Positions 48,724 to 63,200 of a stretch of DNA of 64,000 nucleotides are shown in pieces. The notes below the pieces were generated by a model, which searched no databases, was not told the DNA's origin, and saw only the letters and a list, made by a program, of their open reading frames with translations. Within the stretch, counting starts at the first letter, position 1, and every line of letters begins with the position of its first letter. The translations under genes were made by a program, and so were the position numbers. Source of the DNA: Oasisia sp. SBJ-2009 (lineage: Eukaryota; Annelida; Polychaeta; Sabellida; Siboglinidae); contig OZ024855.1 in the NCBI GenBank assembly GCA_964017155.1, positions 5,370,690 to 5,434,689 on the forward strand. Reading direction: 5' to 3'.

Positions 48724-51700
48724 TCACAACTCGAACGGCAACCTCTTTTCTTTATGTGCCATTTTGAGTTCTTCCGACTTGACAAAGTCGATCTGTGCAT
48801 AAGCCAGAGGTACGTCATTATCGTCGATGGCGGGCGGTAAATAGAAGTCCTTCACTGACTGAGACTTGTCGCCGTTGTCTGCCGGTGTGCTCAGATCCAG
48901 CGTTGCATAATGCAGCTCTGGCGCCTGGGAGTCTGGGGCACAAATGGAACCCTTTGACGAATGCCGAGACCCGAGGAGACTGTGTTCTGACGATGCTGAG
49001 CACACTTGTGGCGAGTTTAGAGACTTCCGTGACAATCCGCTGTCGAGCGTCAACAAACAGCTGACACTTGAGCGATGTGGCACCCCTGTAGTGTCACAAC
49101 TAACCGCCAGGGGGCTCTCACTGCCCATGGCAGGTGTCGATGACATCGACATCAAACTGCCAGTGCTTCCGCGGGAAGTCAGTTTGGCGTTTCTCGTCGG
49201 ACGTCCACTGATGTCCGAACCCGATTCGGATTTGACCAGTGCTTTCCCACTAGATGTCGTCGTCGTTGTCGTGGTCAGCTGACACCGTGGCGACGCGGGA
49301 CTTGGCCCGGCAATGTCAAATGGCGGCGGTAGCGTCGATGACATCACCGTAGACGGCATAGTTAAGTCGAACGGAGGCGGCATTGTTGTTGTTACTGACG
49401 TTGTCATGACAACGGGTGAGCTGGGTGTTTTGTCAGACGGAATGGTGACAGGGGCAGTGTTTGATTCCCGCACAATGTTAAATGGATCTGACGTCACAAC
49501 GGAGGCGCCCAAGTCGAACGGGGATGGCGTCGAGGCCTGCGTCGCTTCCTGTGACTTTGGCGTCACTGGTGACAGACACGGACTGAACGGCGCGGGAGTC
49601 GTGAATGACAGCGACGTCGATTTCTTGACACTGCAACTGCTGCCGTTGCTCGAGTCCGAGTCGTGACACGTCGGAGAATCCGACGTCGTCGACGCGTCAT
49701 CACACTTCTTCTTGTTGCTGCCCTTCCTCATGTTGGGTGGCACTGGGATGGGTTTAGTGGGGGGAGGCTTCCTGTGAGGGGTGGATGCAGGCACCTGGAC
49801 CACAGGCTTAGGGTGTGTGACAGACACGTCCTGAGGCTCTGGGGGTGTCAGTGAGTGTCTGGTCAACTCCACAGGGGGCTCTGATGTACACTTTGAATGT
49901 GTATTGAGTTCAGTGGGCGGCTGTGGCACCACCTTTGAACATGGACCGGTCGTAACAGGGGGGTCAGGTACTGACTTTGAATGTAGGCTCGACTCAACAG
50001 GTGCATCTGGTATCGTCTTAGAATGTACATCCGACGCAGCCCCTGGCAAAGGTGAAGGCCACGTGGGGGACGGGGTCTGCGGAAACTCCACGTTTACGTA
50101 ATGATGCTTCGTGGCACCAGGGTGCGTGGTAGTAGCGGCAGGCTTGCCAGCCGTCGAGGCGGATCTCGGAATGTCGTCATGGACTACACTAGCGACCTTC
50201 TCTAACACTAGAGGGCGTTGCGCTGCCGAATCGCGGGTCGTCGATCCGGGTGAATACGCGACGTACGAGTCATCACGACTTACCCCCGAGTGGGGAGATT
50301 GTGAACTACTGTTCGTCCGTCCTTTACCCCTGCCTGGGATGACTGCCTCGGGCGATACTCGACTCGCAATCGCCTTACTGTAGTTGATGTCAACATACTC
50401 GCCGTCCGAACCCTTTCCCCCCGAAGGCGTCGCTTTGGGGGTTGTATCCGATGACGACGACCCCCGGCTCTGTGAACTCAGCGAATCGGATGACGACCCC
50501 GACGACTTCATCATCGAGGTCGGGGTTCGACGACCTTTTGCTCTCCTCTTTGAAGGTCGTTCCAGCGACTGGTGGTGCACGATTGACCTGGTAGGTGGCG
50601 CCTCTGCTGGGGCCACTTCCATCGCCATGTACTCGTCACTGCTGTTGAACATAACACGTGGCATTAGTTACTACTTCACACACCAGCAACACTCAAAACT
50701 GACATCGTCTGACTGGAACTACGTACTAAGGATGGGATGAATCTGGAATTTCATTCGAATCGAACATCATCAACATTTTTAATACGAATCGAATATCAAA
50801 TCGAATCAGAATTTTTAGTGGCTCCAAATTCAATTAGAATACTGAACGGTGTTGAGATGTCTTGCCGGGACTGCATTGCCAGCAAGTTTTACGTGATTTT
50901 TTTTATAAAATATATTCGTTTAAGTAATGTTAGTGATTTTATTTTGTAATTTAGGATGTGTATACATATACATATAAAATACGTGAGGAGTAGTTTGGCG
51001 GTTAGTTTTTTCATAGCTACGTCAGAAAGTAAAAGATCGCCAGGGACCAATTTTGCGGCGGAGGAAGGAATATATTTGAGCGATATTCGCTTATATAGCT
51101 GCAAAGTTTCGAATTTAGAATCGAATACGAATCGAATATTCATCCCATCCTTACTACATACAACAAGAGAAATATAAGATGTTTTCTCAGAGTGTCTGTA
51201 AATGACTTTTGTTAAGATGAAGATTCGAAACATCCCGAAGGATTAGACAATACAAAATTACATAATGTTAAGAATCACCATCCATCTAATGTATGTGAAA
51301 CATTCTTGAACAATTAACCAATGGGTCATTTCAAAACACGCATTTTTACTACTCTCTGAAATAGTTTAAGATATTAAGTCTGACATTTTGTGTCCTTCAG
51401 TTCTAGTTATATCAAATATTGTGGGCAACTCCACAACCTCTTTCAAATGTGCCACGTCTACTGCGAGTTACAAAACACACCAACCTGAAACGCAGATTCT
51501 TCTCTGAAAATTTCCCCAAGTTTGCCGACTTGAAGGTCGCTTCAAGGGCACGTGACGGTGACCGCGACAGACTGCCAGACATCTCGAGGTAGTCGATACT
51601 GGCGCTCGAGTTGACCGACTCTTGCGACGTTTTCTTCCCGAGAGCTCTCAAGGACTCCTGGGACGAGTGTCGACTGCTGTCATGTGACCCCTTCTGTTGC

Positions 51701-54112
51701 CGTGTGTTGCCGTAACTTGACGATCGCGGCCTCATGTCGCCGTGACCGAAACTTGACGTGCGTGGATGCAGCGTTTCCTGACAGATCGTTGACGTGCGGT
51801 GCCGGTGGTAATCCTGTTTTCCAATGCTCGTTGTTCGCACCATCGCCTTGGCCGTGCTCGCACTGCCGAGGCGCTGGCGCAGCGGCATCTCGTGTCCGAA
51901 ACTAGACGCTCGCAGACGTAGTTCACGCGGTCCACCACTAGAGGTCCGCGGTCGGAAGTCGCCACACGCGCCTGCAATGCCGTCGTAATGCCGGACAAAG
52001 TCGAACTCCATAAAGAGTTCGGGGGTGTCTTCCTTGCGTGCCACGCCCCGCGTCGATGCCGGCCTCACCTCGTGGCTCTGGCGACGGAGGCGGGGGTCAA
52101 CGCAGGGGTCAGGGAGGTGTGGAGCACTCGAACATTTCTGTGCGACTTTCTCGATAGACCCGCGACTACCGGCGCCACTGCTGCCCCCACTGTGCATCTC
52201 CATGTACGACTGCTTGAGCGGCTTCGCACGGAACGCCACAGGCTTACTCCCCACCGAGTACGCCCTCTTGGGGAATTCGTCGGAAACAACATCTTCCGAC
52301 AGGTAACTACAGAACAAGAAAGGCACGATTAAAGGTCAATGTTAAATTGCTTCCATCTCACTATTGCGTCGTGCTGTGGATAAAAAATACTGTGCAGGGA
52401 CACAGTTAAAGACCACCTAAACATATTATTTTCAACTCAATTTTAATGCATACAGCATGTAGGCCTAAAGATACTTCCCTTATCACAACATATTTCTTTA
52501 AAGTGACTACTAGTAATATATTATTCAATTTATTATCAATGCATACACAGTATATTGATTATCCAATTTTTTTTAATTCATTCTTTTTTACCTAACTACC
52601 TATGCTATGTTATAACTGACACACATTCATAAATGACTGTTTCTCAATGTTGCTAAACATATTTATCCATTATAGCTGTATTTATATTTTTAGATGACTG
52701 TTGTAAACACTACTGAACCAAGTTTTATTCTGCATCTTAGTACATAAATAACATTATTATCACATTTACAAAATACGAGTAGTTAACATGGCATAATTAG
52801 CACCTCTACTGCACTGGCATTCACACCTTTCAACAATGTTAAATTAAAGGTCAATGTTGAATTGTTTCCATGTCATTGTTGCGTAATATGCACTGTGGAT
52901 AATAAATATTGTGCATGGACATTTAAAGGTCATCTAATAATATTACTTTTAACTCACTTTTAGTGCATGGGTATAGCACAGCATATACCACCACGGGGGT
53001 AGGCCTAAAGGTACTTCCCTTATCACACCATACACAGTATCACATGCATACACAGTATATTGATTAATTAAATTAATTCTTATTTACTACCTATGCTATG
53101 TTATAAGTTTAACTGACACAAATTCACAAATGACTGTTTCTCAATGTAGCTATACTTATTGATCTATTATAGTTGTATTTATATTTTTAGATGACTGTTG
53201 TAAGCATTATTGAACCAAGTTTTATTTTACATTTTAGTGTATAACATTATCACATTTACAAAATATAAGGCAGAATTAGCACCGCTCCCACAATGGTGAA
53301 CTCATCCTAAGTTCACTCCTTCAACAATGTTGCAAAAATATCAACAACAGTCAAGATGACGCAAATCTGTCTCACTAGAAAGGTTCATGTCCCTACAAGG
53401 TGTGTCCTGTGTTACCTGTAGGCCTTGTCTGGCCGCAGGTTGGAGCCACTGCCCATCAGCTGTGGACTGTAGCTGTTGCCTGGCGACATGTTCAGGTAGC
53501 CATCGTCATTCGCTGCAAGTGACACAACTTACATGAAGCAATGTGTTCTGTTACATCCGCCATCTCAGAATCAAACGTTTAGACTTTACATGGTTTTGGG
53601 ACATTGTAGGTCTTTGTTGGCAATGTTCAGACACAACAAATATTCTGTCTCAAGTGAAAATTCCCGGGCTATGGCTGGAGATTACAACAAGCCCATTGTG
53701 AATGTAATTTGAATACAATTAACAAGTTTGAAAGCGGATTATTTTCAATGAAAATGTGGACTGTCTTCTTTGAAAAACAAAGCCAATATTTCTATGAGAT
53801 GGTGTCATCTTACATAAATCATTGACTATTACAAACTGAAATTTTCACCTGACCATACCCTACTGTTCCTGTGATGAAAGTTTGCAAACAGTGATATGAT
53901 GATATCAAAATATCAGCAGTACCAATCAAAAACATTACGTATCAGTATTTGTTACCAGACAAAACTGTCTCTGACCCCATCCCTGAAATTAATGTCATTT
54001 CACTGGATATCACACAGCAACGTTTGAGATGAACCCTTAGTACTGGCTAAAATCACCCTCATACCAATACATTGGTCTTGTGATTTTCATGACATTCTGA
54101 GATGATCCCTGT

Positions 54113-54157
<45 letters not shown>

Positions 54158-54247
54158 CACACGCACACACGCACACACACAGTTTTACACACACACAGTT
54201 TTACACACACACAGTTTTACACACACACGCACGCACGCACGCACACA

Positions 54248-54291
<44 letters not shown>

Positions 54292-57200
54292 CACTAAATC
54301 TAATTTATTTGCATGACGGCCAGTAAAGAAATCAACTCGTACTCAGTCTCTCTTGCACCGTGGCGAGTGCGTGTGACACGGGGGTCATGTCAATGTAGTT
54401 GAGTTCGTCAGGGTCATGGCCACTGCTGGTCGACGATATTGATGTCGCCATTTCCAGGTAGCTGCTGCTGGCTGTTAGAGGGAGACAAAGTCACACATAG
54501 ACAGACGTAACAAGAAGTACCGGTTAGCGCTCAACAGTTATTTTTCTTTATCTGATATTACAATACACAGTTTATACTGTGAAACAGTGTGTTAGTGTGT
54601 GTAAGTCCACTGACGCAGTTAATGTGTAACCGTTCAATATGATACATTTGATTAAAGTAGTTTGTGAACATTGTTGTTCATCTCAAGGATGCAGTTCCAG
54701 ATATAACAGTATTCCCAGAATGCAATATTATTCCCAGAATGCAACAGTTTCCCAGAATGCAACGCAACCACATCCTACCTGGCTGGCTGCTGACGGGGGA
54801 CATGTCAATGTACTCGTCCCCGTCCCCACACGTCGACACGGGCTGACTGCCCGAGGTGCTGCCCCCTGGTGTGGACGAGTGGTGCGAGGGCATCATTGGC
54901 TCCATGTCTATATATGGCGTGCCGACACTGTCCGGGATGTCGTGACTAGAACTCGAACTAAAATCTACAAACAGCCAAGTATGGAGTCAAGTATTTATCT
55001 CTATAAACTCTATACGACCTATCATTTTATTCTTTCAAGACATACGTAAATTCTTATTTCAGTATTTTCACTGAATTTAAGGTTACAAAATGTTGCCGTA
55101 TGCTCCACTTGAATCTGCCAGACAATTTAATGAAAACGTTACACAAATGAGACGGCACATTACACGTGATGCAAGACGTTTCACTGACAAAAAACTCAGT
55201 CTGAGATGAACAAATGCAGTCAAGTGTGAGTTGTGTGTTCGTCCCTGTTTCTAAACAGGGCTAAGAGGGACTGACCTTTCTCCGTGGGCAGTGTCATGAG
55301 GAAGTACTGGGATGGCTCCTCCCTCGCGACAGCCTCCGAGTGTCTGAGACAGAGACGTCACATCATTGTCACACTCGGCAAAAGTAAACTCAGTCAATGT
55401 CAGCAAGACAAAATTCCCCTAACTCTACCAGTACATAAGTAATCTGGGACAATCTTAAGGTCTTAATTGTGAGGTGGCTATATTACTGAAGTGACCTTAT
55501 TTGTGAGGTGGCTGTATTACTTAAGTGACCTTATTTATGAGGTGGTTGTATTATTGAAGTGACCTTATTTATAAGGTGGCTGTATTACTGAAATGACCTT
55601 AATTGTGAGGATCAACTGTAATCATGATTGGACAATGTGACTGTTGGAGTTGATCGTTGTGGTTGACTCTGTAGACGACAGACGTGAAACATGCTTACGG
55701 TACGGGGGCTGACGTGACGGGAGAGTGGGAGATGACACTGTGACGAGCTCGCAAGGTCGCGGACCGCCCTGGCGACTGGGACTGTCTCCGAATGAGAGGA
55801 CTACAACACCAACACACAGGGTGACAACAACAACAACAACAACAACAACCATCCAATCACAGACAACAGATAGCTTAGACATCAGTCATCAGGATAACAG
55901 TAATCTTATTTACAGGAAATTATGTAAGCAAATAACTGGGAATAACTGTTATTTGTGCTTTTTGAAATTCCTCAGTAACTGATATACCAGCCAAAGCAAC
56001 AAGTGAATGTTGGGGTCTCGGAGGAGATAAATGTTGGGGTCCAGGGGAGACAAATGCTGGGGTCTCGGAGGAGATAAATGTTGGGGTCTCGGAGGAGATA
56101 AATGTTGGGGTCTCAGAGGAGATAAATGTTGGGGTCTCGGAGGAGATAAATGTTGGGGTCTCGGAGGAGATAAATGTTGGGGTCTCAGAGGAGATAAATG
56201 TTAGGGTCTCGGAGGCGATAAATGTTGGGGTCTCAGTCTCAAGGGAAATCAATGTTGGGATCTTGGGGAGATAAATGTTGGGGTCTTGGGGAGATAAATG
56301 TTGGGTTCTCGGGGGAGATAAATGTTGGGGTCTGGGGGAGATAGATGTTGGGGTTTCAGGGGAAATAAATGTTGGGGTCTCTTGGCAGATAAATGTTGGG
56401 GTCTCAGAGGAGATAAATGTTGGGGTTTCAGGGGAGATAAATGTTGGGGTCTCGGAGGAGATAAATGTTGGGGTCTTGGGGGAGATAAATGTTGGGAACT
56501 TGGGGGAGATAAATGTTGAGGTTTCAGGGGAGCTCAATGTTTGGGTCCAGGGGAGATCAATGTTGGGATCTCGGGGAGATAAATGTTGGGGTCCAGGGGA
56601 GATTAATGTTGGGGTCTGGAGGAGATAAATGTTGGGGTCTTGGGGACATACAGTTCAAACGATCAAGAAATGACCGTATTAAGTTGCTTTAAATTCCCTG
56701 ACCCCTCAGAGTGACCATCACCTGTGGGAGCGGTCAGCTTGGCTCATGGTCTGTGAGCGAGTGACCGGCAGCGTGGCCGAGTTGTAGCGTGGACTCGGCA
56801 TGTTGATTGGTCGACTGCTCTTTTTGTCCGACGCAGAGCTGCGACTGCGAGGCCGATAGGAAGATGCACTCGTCTCTGTCGATGAATTCGCAGACTTCAT
56901 TTGACTGCACAAACAAACACGCAGTCACATGACATATCACATGACATATACCAGAATGACACTGCTGTGCTGCCCTTTAACCTAGAGTAAATTTTTTGTG
57001 AGTGAAGTTATGCGAAACAAAGTTCACATCACTCATATCACGTGTTATTTTTAAGCATGTATGTTATTAGTTTTTAATTATTTAAGGACAACATAAACAG
57101 AATATTAAAAGATGAGATTTTGTTCACATTTCTTGCAAAATAAAAATACTGATAGGTATCGCTATTTTTGGTGCGTCTGCAGAATGCATCTGTGCAACTG

Positions 57201-60200
57201 AACTCCAGGTCGTTGTTGCGGGTGTACATTTGTGCGAGTGTACCAGTGCTGCCACCTACTTGAGTATTGCCTCGTGCATGTTCTGTGCGATGACCGTGTC
57301 CTCCACCTGCATCCAGAGTTCACCCGCCCCCGTCACGGATGACCGACCCAGCTCCATGAGGAAGAAACAGTCGGAGTGGCCGCAGCGTCGGATGGACGAG
57401 AACTGGAGGAGAAAGAGGCAAACATGTACACGACATGTGGGGGCATCCTGGCAAGCTGGGGGGAAGCTACAGGGGGCTAGGCATTATTTGGGTGTGATCT
57501 GTGCCAAAAAACTAATAAATAATTGTGTTTATACAAATCAGTTTGACTTTGTGGATGATTAATTATGCAGCCCAATTGTAATGAATATTCATGAACGTGC
57601 TGTGCAGTGAACCGTGGAAAGATACCGACATCAGCCACAGTCAACACACTTGTTAATAACACAGAACACACGTTTCTTAAGCCATAAATATTCATGACCA
57701 TGCCATATATGGATACCATAGGCGGAGTACAAACTAGTAACTCCAGTTCCTCCAAATACATCAAGTAATTTTTTCGATATAGTGTCAGGGTCATTAGTGA
57801 TTAAAAAAATAAATTCTAATGAAAAAATCATTAAATTACATTGAATAATGATACTGACATGAATAATAACAACTGCATACATTATAAAAAGATTACACTC
57901 CTCAAAGAATCCCTTTATTGTATCCCCGGCACCATTTGCTAGCTGCATAAATATATATGCAACATTAGTTATATGTGCTCCAGGCAGGTTTACTTCCTAG
58001 CAAAGCAACATGTTTACACACATTCATTCCATCCAGGCATATTACATGTGTGACAATTAACACGCATCGCTTCAACAACAACGGCTGTTACAAATTAACA
58101 GGTATATTTCCAAGCACGTTGACCAGATAAAAACAACATGTATCTGCCACTTCTGATTTCTAGGAACCATTTCTAGGAATTAACAGTATTCATACATCCG
58201 CAAGGATTAAGGTGGAGATATATAATTTATATAGAGATTGCGGGTGGTGGAAAGATATATTTTAAGCGGTTGAAATAGGAGATTATCTGTAGTCAAAACA
58301 CATAATATCCAGACCAACCATACTAGGTGCACACAGGCAGAAGACGGTCTCCCAGATATTTACCAAACATTTAATAACTCTGAATGTTGTTCACAATTCT
58401 TCTCACTCTCTATGAAATGTATGTTACAATTTAGATACAACATCCCATGCTGTTTCTGTAGCTCACAACAGTCACAGGAAACACATACTGTTGCCAGTGA
58501 TAACTTAAACGTCGGTATAACATCCAGTATGAACCAACAACAGGGAAGACCTCTTAACCTGTGGGGAATTTTGAGAAGGAAATTGTGTTATCTTTCTTTC
58601 AAGTGGTCGAAGATGAAACTCTGAAAACACAGTGTGGAGACAGAGTCTGACACATTCACACACAAACAACACGACCACCACAAGTTACTACAGACCTGGA
58701 AAACAATGTGAGATTTGTCTTCGTGCGGTCGAATCAGACTGAGGGTCTGGTTGGTGAGGCAGAGTCGGTACGCGGTCGGCGACACTACCTTGCCATTGCC
58801 CAGTCCCTTTGGCTTCACAGTGACAGGCCAGATGTGTTCTGTGAGACAAACATTTAATACTGCATCAATAACACACCAAACACTTGCTGTTACATTGTTT
58901 GCTGTTATATTTTGGATTACATAGTCTGGCATAACAAGACAGTATATGGTACAGCACGGGGTGGATAAGCATGTTGTGTGTGTGTATGTGGTCTAATTGT
59001 CTCCAGCACTTGGCGGGGTTCTACTAACTGACTAGACTGTATGTATTTATTGTGGTTACACCATTATGACCTCATGAGGTATCATTAAACAAGTCAGCCT
59101 TTTTCGGAACATTTACGCCAAGCCGACCTTTCTATACTGATTTTGAGGGTGGTCACTGCCAGGGTGCTCGTCGTCGTCAGTGGTTCTTTTACGTCCCAAA
59201 CTGAGATGGGATCGACATTACGTGATTCTTCAACATAATGTGATTCTTCAATTTACGAGAGATAAACAGTCCCCAATGTTGAGAGCTGGGTTTTTACACC
59301 AAATATATCATGACTGCTGTGACAGGTGGAAGTGCTACCCACTACACTACATGTGCGTGCGTGCATGCATGTACATCTTTGAGTCTGTGCTTGTATGTCT
59401 AGACATCTTTGAGTCTGTGCTTGTATGTCTAGACATCTTTGAGTCTGTGCTTGTATGTCTAGACATCTTTGAGTCTGTGCCTGTGTGTCTACACATCTTT
59501 GAGTCTGTGCCTGTGTCTAGACATCTTTGAGTCTGTGTCTGTGTGTCTACACATCTTTGAGTCTGTGTCTGTGTGTCTATACATCTTTGAGTCTGTTCCT
59601 GTGTGTCTACACATCTTTGAGTCTGTGCCTGTGTCAGTGCACCTGCACGTGTGTCTGTGTGTCTATGTGCCTGTACTACAATAGCAGCCAGGCTATTCTC
59701 ACCCCGGTAACGATATCATTTAATGAATGCACTGAGTTACATGTGGTTACTGGGAGACAGCCTGGTTGTAGGCCAACTACATAAATAACTAGTAAATGGG
59801 TTGACAAATGAACTTAGTCTTGAGACTGCGTAGTCACGCTAATAACTGTGTCAACCGTTTCTTTACTGACCACCCACACATGTGCTTAAAAAAATCTATA
59901 TTTTTTATCAACGTTCTGTATAAATCCTCAAGTTTGTTGACTAGCCAAGAACAACATGTCTGGATAGTTTTGTCACCTACCAGACTACAAAATGCACCTG
60001 TAGCACCATCTGTGAATTATTGGGGATCTTGTATGAGAATGTATGAATTCTTTTACCTGTACACATGTTCTCCTAAATGTCTACATTTCTATAATGTTTT
60101 CAAATTTGAAGAAATTTCATATTAAAATAAAACAAAAATAGACCGTCTCAATAACCAAAATATCTGTATTAAATTCAAGGAATATGAATGATGTGACAAG

Positions 60201-63200
60201 TCTGATTTTGTGTGGTATACGTTTCTCAGTGTAGAGATGTCCCCTGCCATGGACATACTGGGCATGAGCACCAGTCAGCCTTCGACTGGTTCCCTGGGAC
60301 ACTGGGACATGTGTACTCCCCACGGAGCAAGCAGTGGCAGTGTGTGTGCAGGAATGTGTCCAATGGGACTAACTAATGGTTTTACTACTGCAAAAGCTTT
60401 ACAACAGCTAATGCACGTAAGGTCCCCACAATGACCACTGGTCCCCACAATGACCACTGGTCCCTACAATGACCACTGGTCCCCACAATGACCACTGGTC
60501 CCCACAATGACCACTGGTCCCCACAATGACCACTGGTCCCCACAATGACCACTGGTCCCTACAATGAACACTGGTCCTTGCAATGACCACTGGTCCTCAC
60601 AATGACCACTGGTCCCCACAAAGACCACTGGTTCCCACAACGACCACTGGTCCCCACAATGACCACTGGTCCCCACAATGACCACTGGTCCCCACAATGA
60701 CCACTGGTCCCCACAATGACCACTGGTCCCCACAATGACCACTGGTCCCCACAATGACCACTGGTCCCCACAATGACCACTGGTCCCCACATTGACCACT
60801 GGTCCCTACAATGACCACTGGTCCCTACAATGACCACTGGTCCCTACAATGACCACTGGTCCCCACAATGACCACTGGTCCTTACAATGACCACTGGTCC
60901 TTACAACGACCACTGGTCCCTACAATGACCACTGTTCCCTACAATGACCACTGGTCCCCTCAATGACCACTGGTCCCTACAATGACCACTGGTCTCCACA
61001 ATGACCACTGGTCCCCACAATGACCACTGGTCCCTACAATGACCACTGGTCTCCACAATGACCACTGGTCCCCACAATGACCACTGGTCCCCACAATGAC
61101 CACTGGTCCCCACAATGACCACTGGTCCCCACAATGACCACTGGTCCCCACAATGACCACTTGTCTCCAAAATGAAGACCGAAAAGTAGACTTGATTACA
61201 TAGATCATATTACCCCCCCCCCCCAGATAAGGGGGTGACTCCAGGTAATGGACCAGACAGTAGGTTACAGGACACCTACAGGTAGAACGTACATTTTTAC
61301 TTATGCTTTCAACTCAAAGACCTGTCAATACGTGGAACCAACACTTATAAATAAGTGACACAGGTGAAGGCGACTCAATGTTATCTGATCCTGGTGCATG
61401 GCCTACAGAACCCACTGATCATGCTGGCCCTTCTAAGAACTTGAGGGCAGGCAGATCAACCACATGTTGCTGTGACAAAAATGGTGCTACAAGAGAGCAT
61501 TGTGATTCAACTTAGTTTGTGACTCACTGAGTCAGCTGACGTGAACATGTGACTGTGTGCTGTGCTACCTACATTAATGCAGTCGGTCAATTATTAGCAG
61601 GAAACCGACTGTGTCAGAATTTGTATTTGGCTCAACTGGTGGGCTGGTTTGTGCGAACTGTGAACTAGGATATTTGCAAATATGGATGGATGTATGCCAC
61701 AGAGAGCAGCAGTTATTTAAAGATTAGTTGAAATTATTTTTTCAATTTCTTTTAAACTTTATACATTTAATCTAATACCCCCCCCCCCACAAGGTAACAT
61801 CCCAAATATTAAGTCTCTTATAGGTGGCCACTACGAGAAAATACCCTTGAAATTAAATGTGATTATACAACTTTCAAGAATGTGCTTCAATCAGATAAGG
61901 TGGTTTTGGGCACGGATATCTGATTTCAATGATTACTGCTATATTGGAGTTTAGGTTTGTGCATTTTAAAGGCACCTTGAAAATACTCAACAAGTCATTG
62001 AAATCAGACACAAAACCACCTGATCTTAGGAACATTCCAGAGCTAATGACTCTTGCCACCTGTATGATCACACACGCAAATGTTAGCTTACAATCATTTT
62101 CAAGGATGCGAAAATCCGTCTCAAAGGAAAAGTTCACTGCTACAGAACGCACAAACAAACAAGCCCAAATTTCACATATCATTTACTATTTGTCTGACTG
62201 ATTGTGTTCTACAAATTTGGTTATCATAACAGAGATATAGTATTTTGGTTATATAGCCATTTTCAGGCCGTAGCTAGTCTAAATTTGAACTAATGTCACT
62301 ATGCCTAATCATACATAGTCATCTAAATGTCAACGCTGGGCTCTTTTGATTGTGTTGTCACCAGTCTGTTACAATGGTGATACAAGATGGTGTTTCCCAT
62401 TTTACTGGAAATGGCAGTCAAGGGATTTAATAATTTGTTATGACTTAATAAGAACATTTAAATAGCGCCGTAAATCTAGACAAAAAGTCCATTCGGAGGT
62501 GCTAAAAACACATGAAATAGATTATACAACTGGCTGAACAGTAGAAATTGGCTAAAACTTGACAGTTCCATGCATACATACATTTGATAGACATATAGAT
62601 GCATACATAGCAAGAACTAAAATAAATTATGATAAAATTGAATAAAATGTGTGATATCATAATTGTGTTGTAAGAATAAGTAGGTTAATCTGTGATGTGA
62701 AAATAATTCTTTAACCCTGCAACCAGCCATGGCCGATTAATCAGCCCGAGACACCTTCCTGCATAAAAACATTTTAGTTTGCGTAATCAGTAACATTTGG
62801 TATCATTTAGTTTGCGTAATCAGCACATTTGGTATCACCGGATAGCTGACGGTTTTTTCAAGATAGTGTATTCATGAGCAGATTGAATGACGGCTAGTAA
62901 CACATGGGTGGACAAAACATGTGACAAAGTTGATGCCACCCAAATTCTGTGACGAACTTACGCATCCATTCATAAAGGTCCAACTCCCGCATACACTCTG
63001 TTCTTGCCCAATATGGGAAAAATAAACGTGGGTGAGACTAGTCTAGTGAATCAGAACCAAGCTAGCAGGAAGTCGAACATTTGTTCGCTCAGTAATTATT
63101 TCAGAGCAGGATAGTGTGTTTCCCCCCACATTTTTTTGGATGACGTTCAGCTAATAACATCACCATGATTATCCGACATAATAGAGATCGTATAATTTTA

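Noticed and set aside
50642..50664. ATG at 50664 as the start of an independent 646-aa protein
   Set aside because: The acceptor at 50642-50643 and matching phase with the exon 51485-52306 show that this is the last IRS exon; the upstream codons are intron.
48795..52332. Several plus-strand frames of 60-118 codons
   Set aside because: Shadows of the IRS coding exons on the opposite strand with no family signature.
55920..56628. SETPTFIS- and [12 protein letters not shown] repeat proteins
   Set aside because: A 24-bp intronic minisatellite keeps frames open on both strands.
60408..61208. [17 protein letters not shown] minus-strand repeat proteins
   Set aside because: All three frames of a 19-bp minisatellite are open, and no exon of IRS is missing here by phase.
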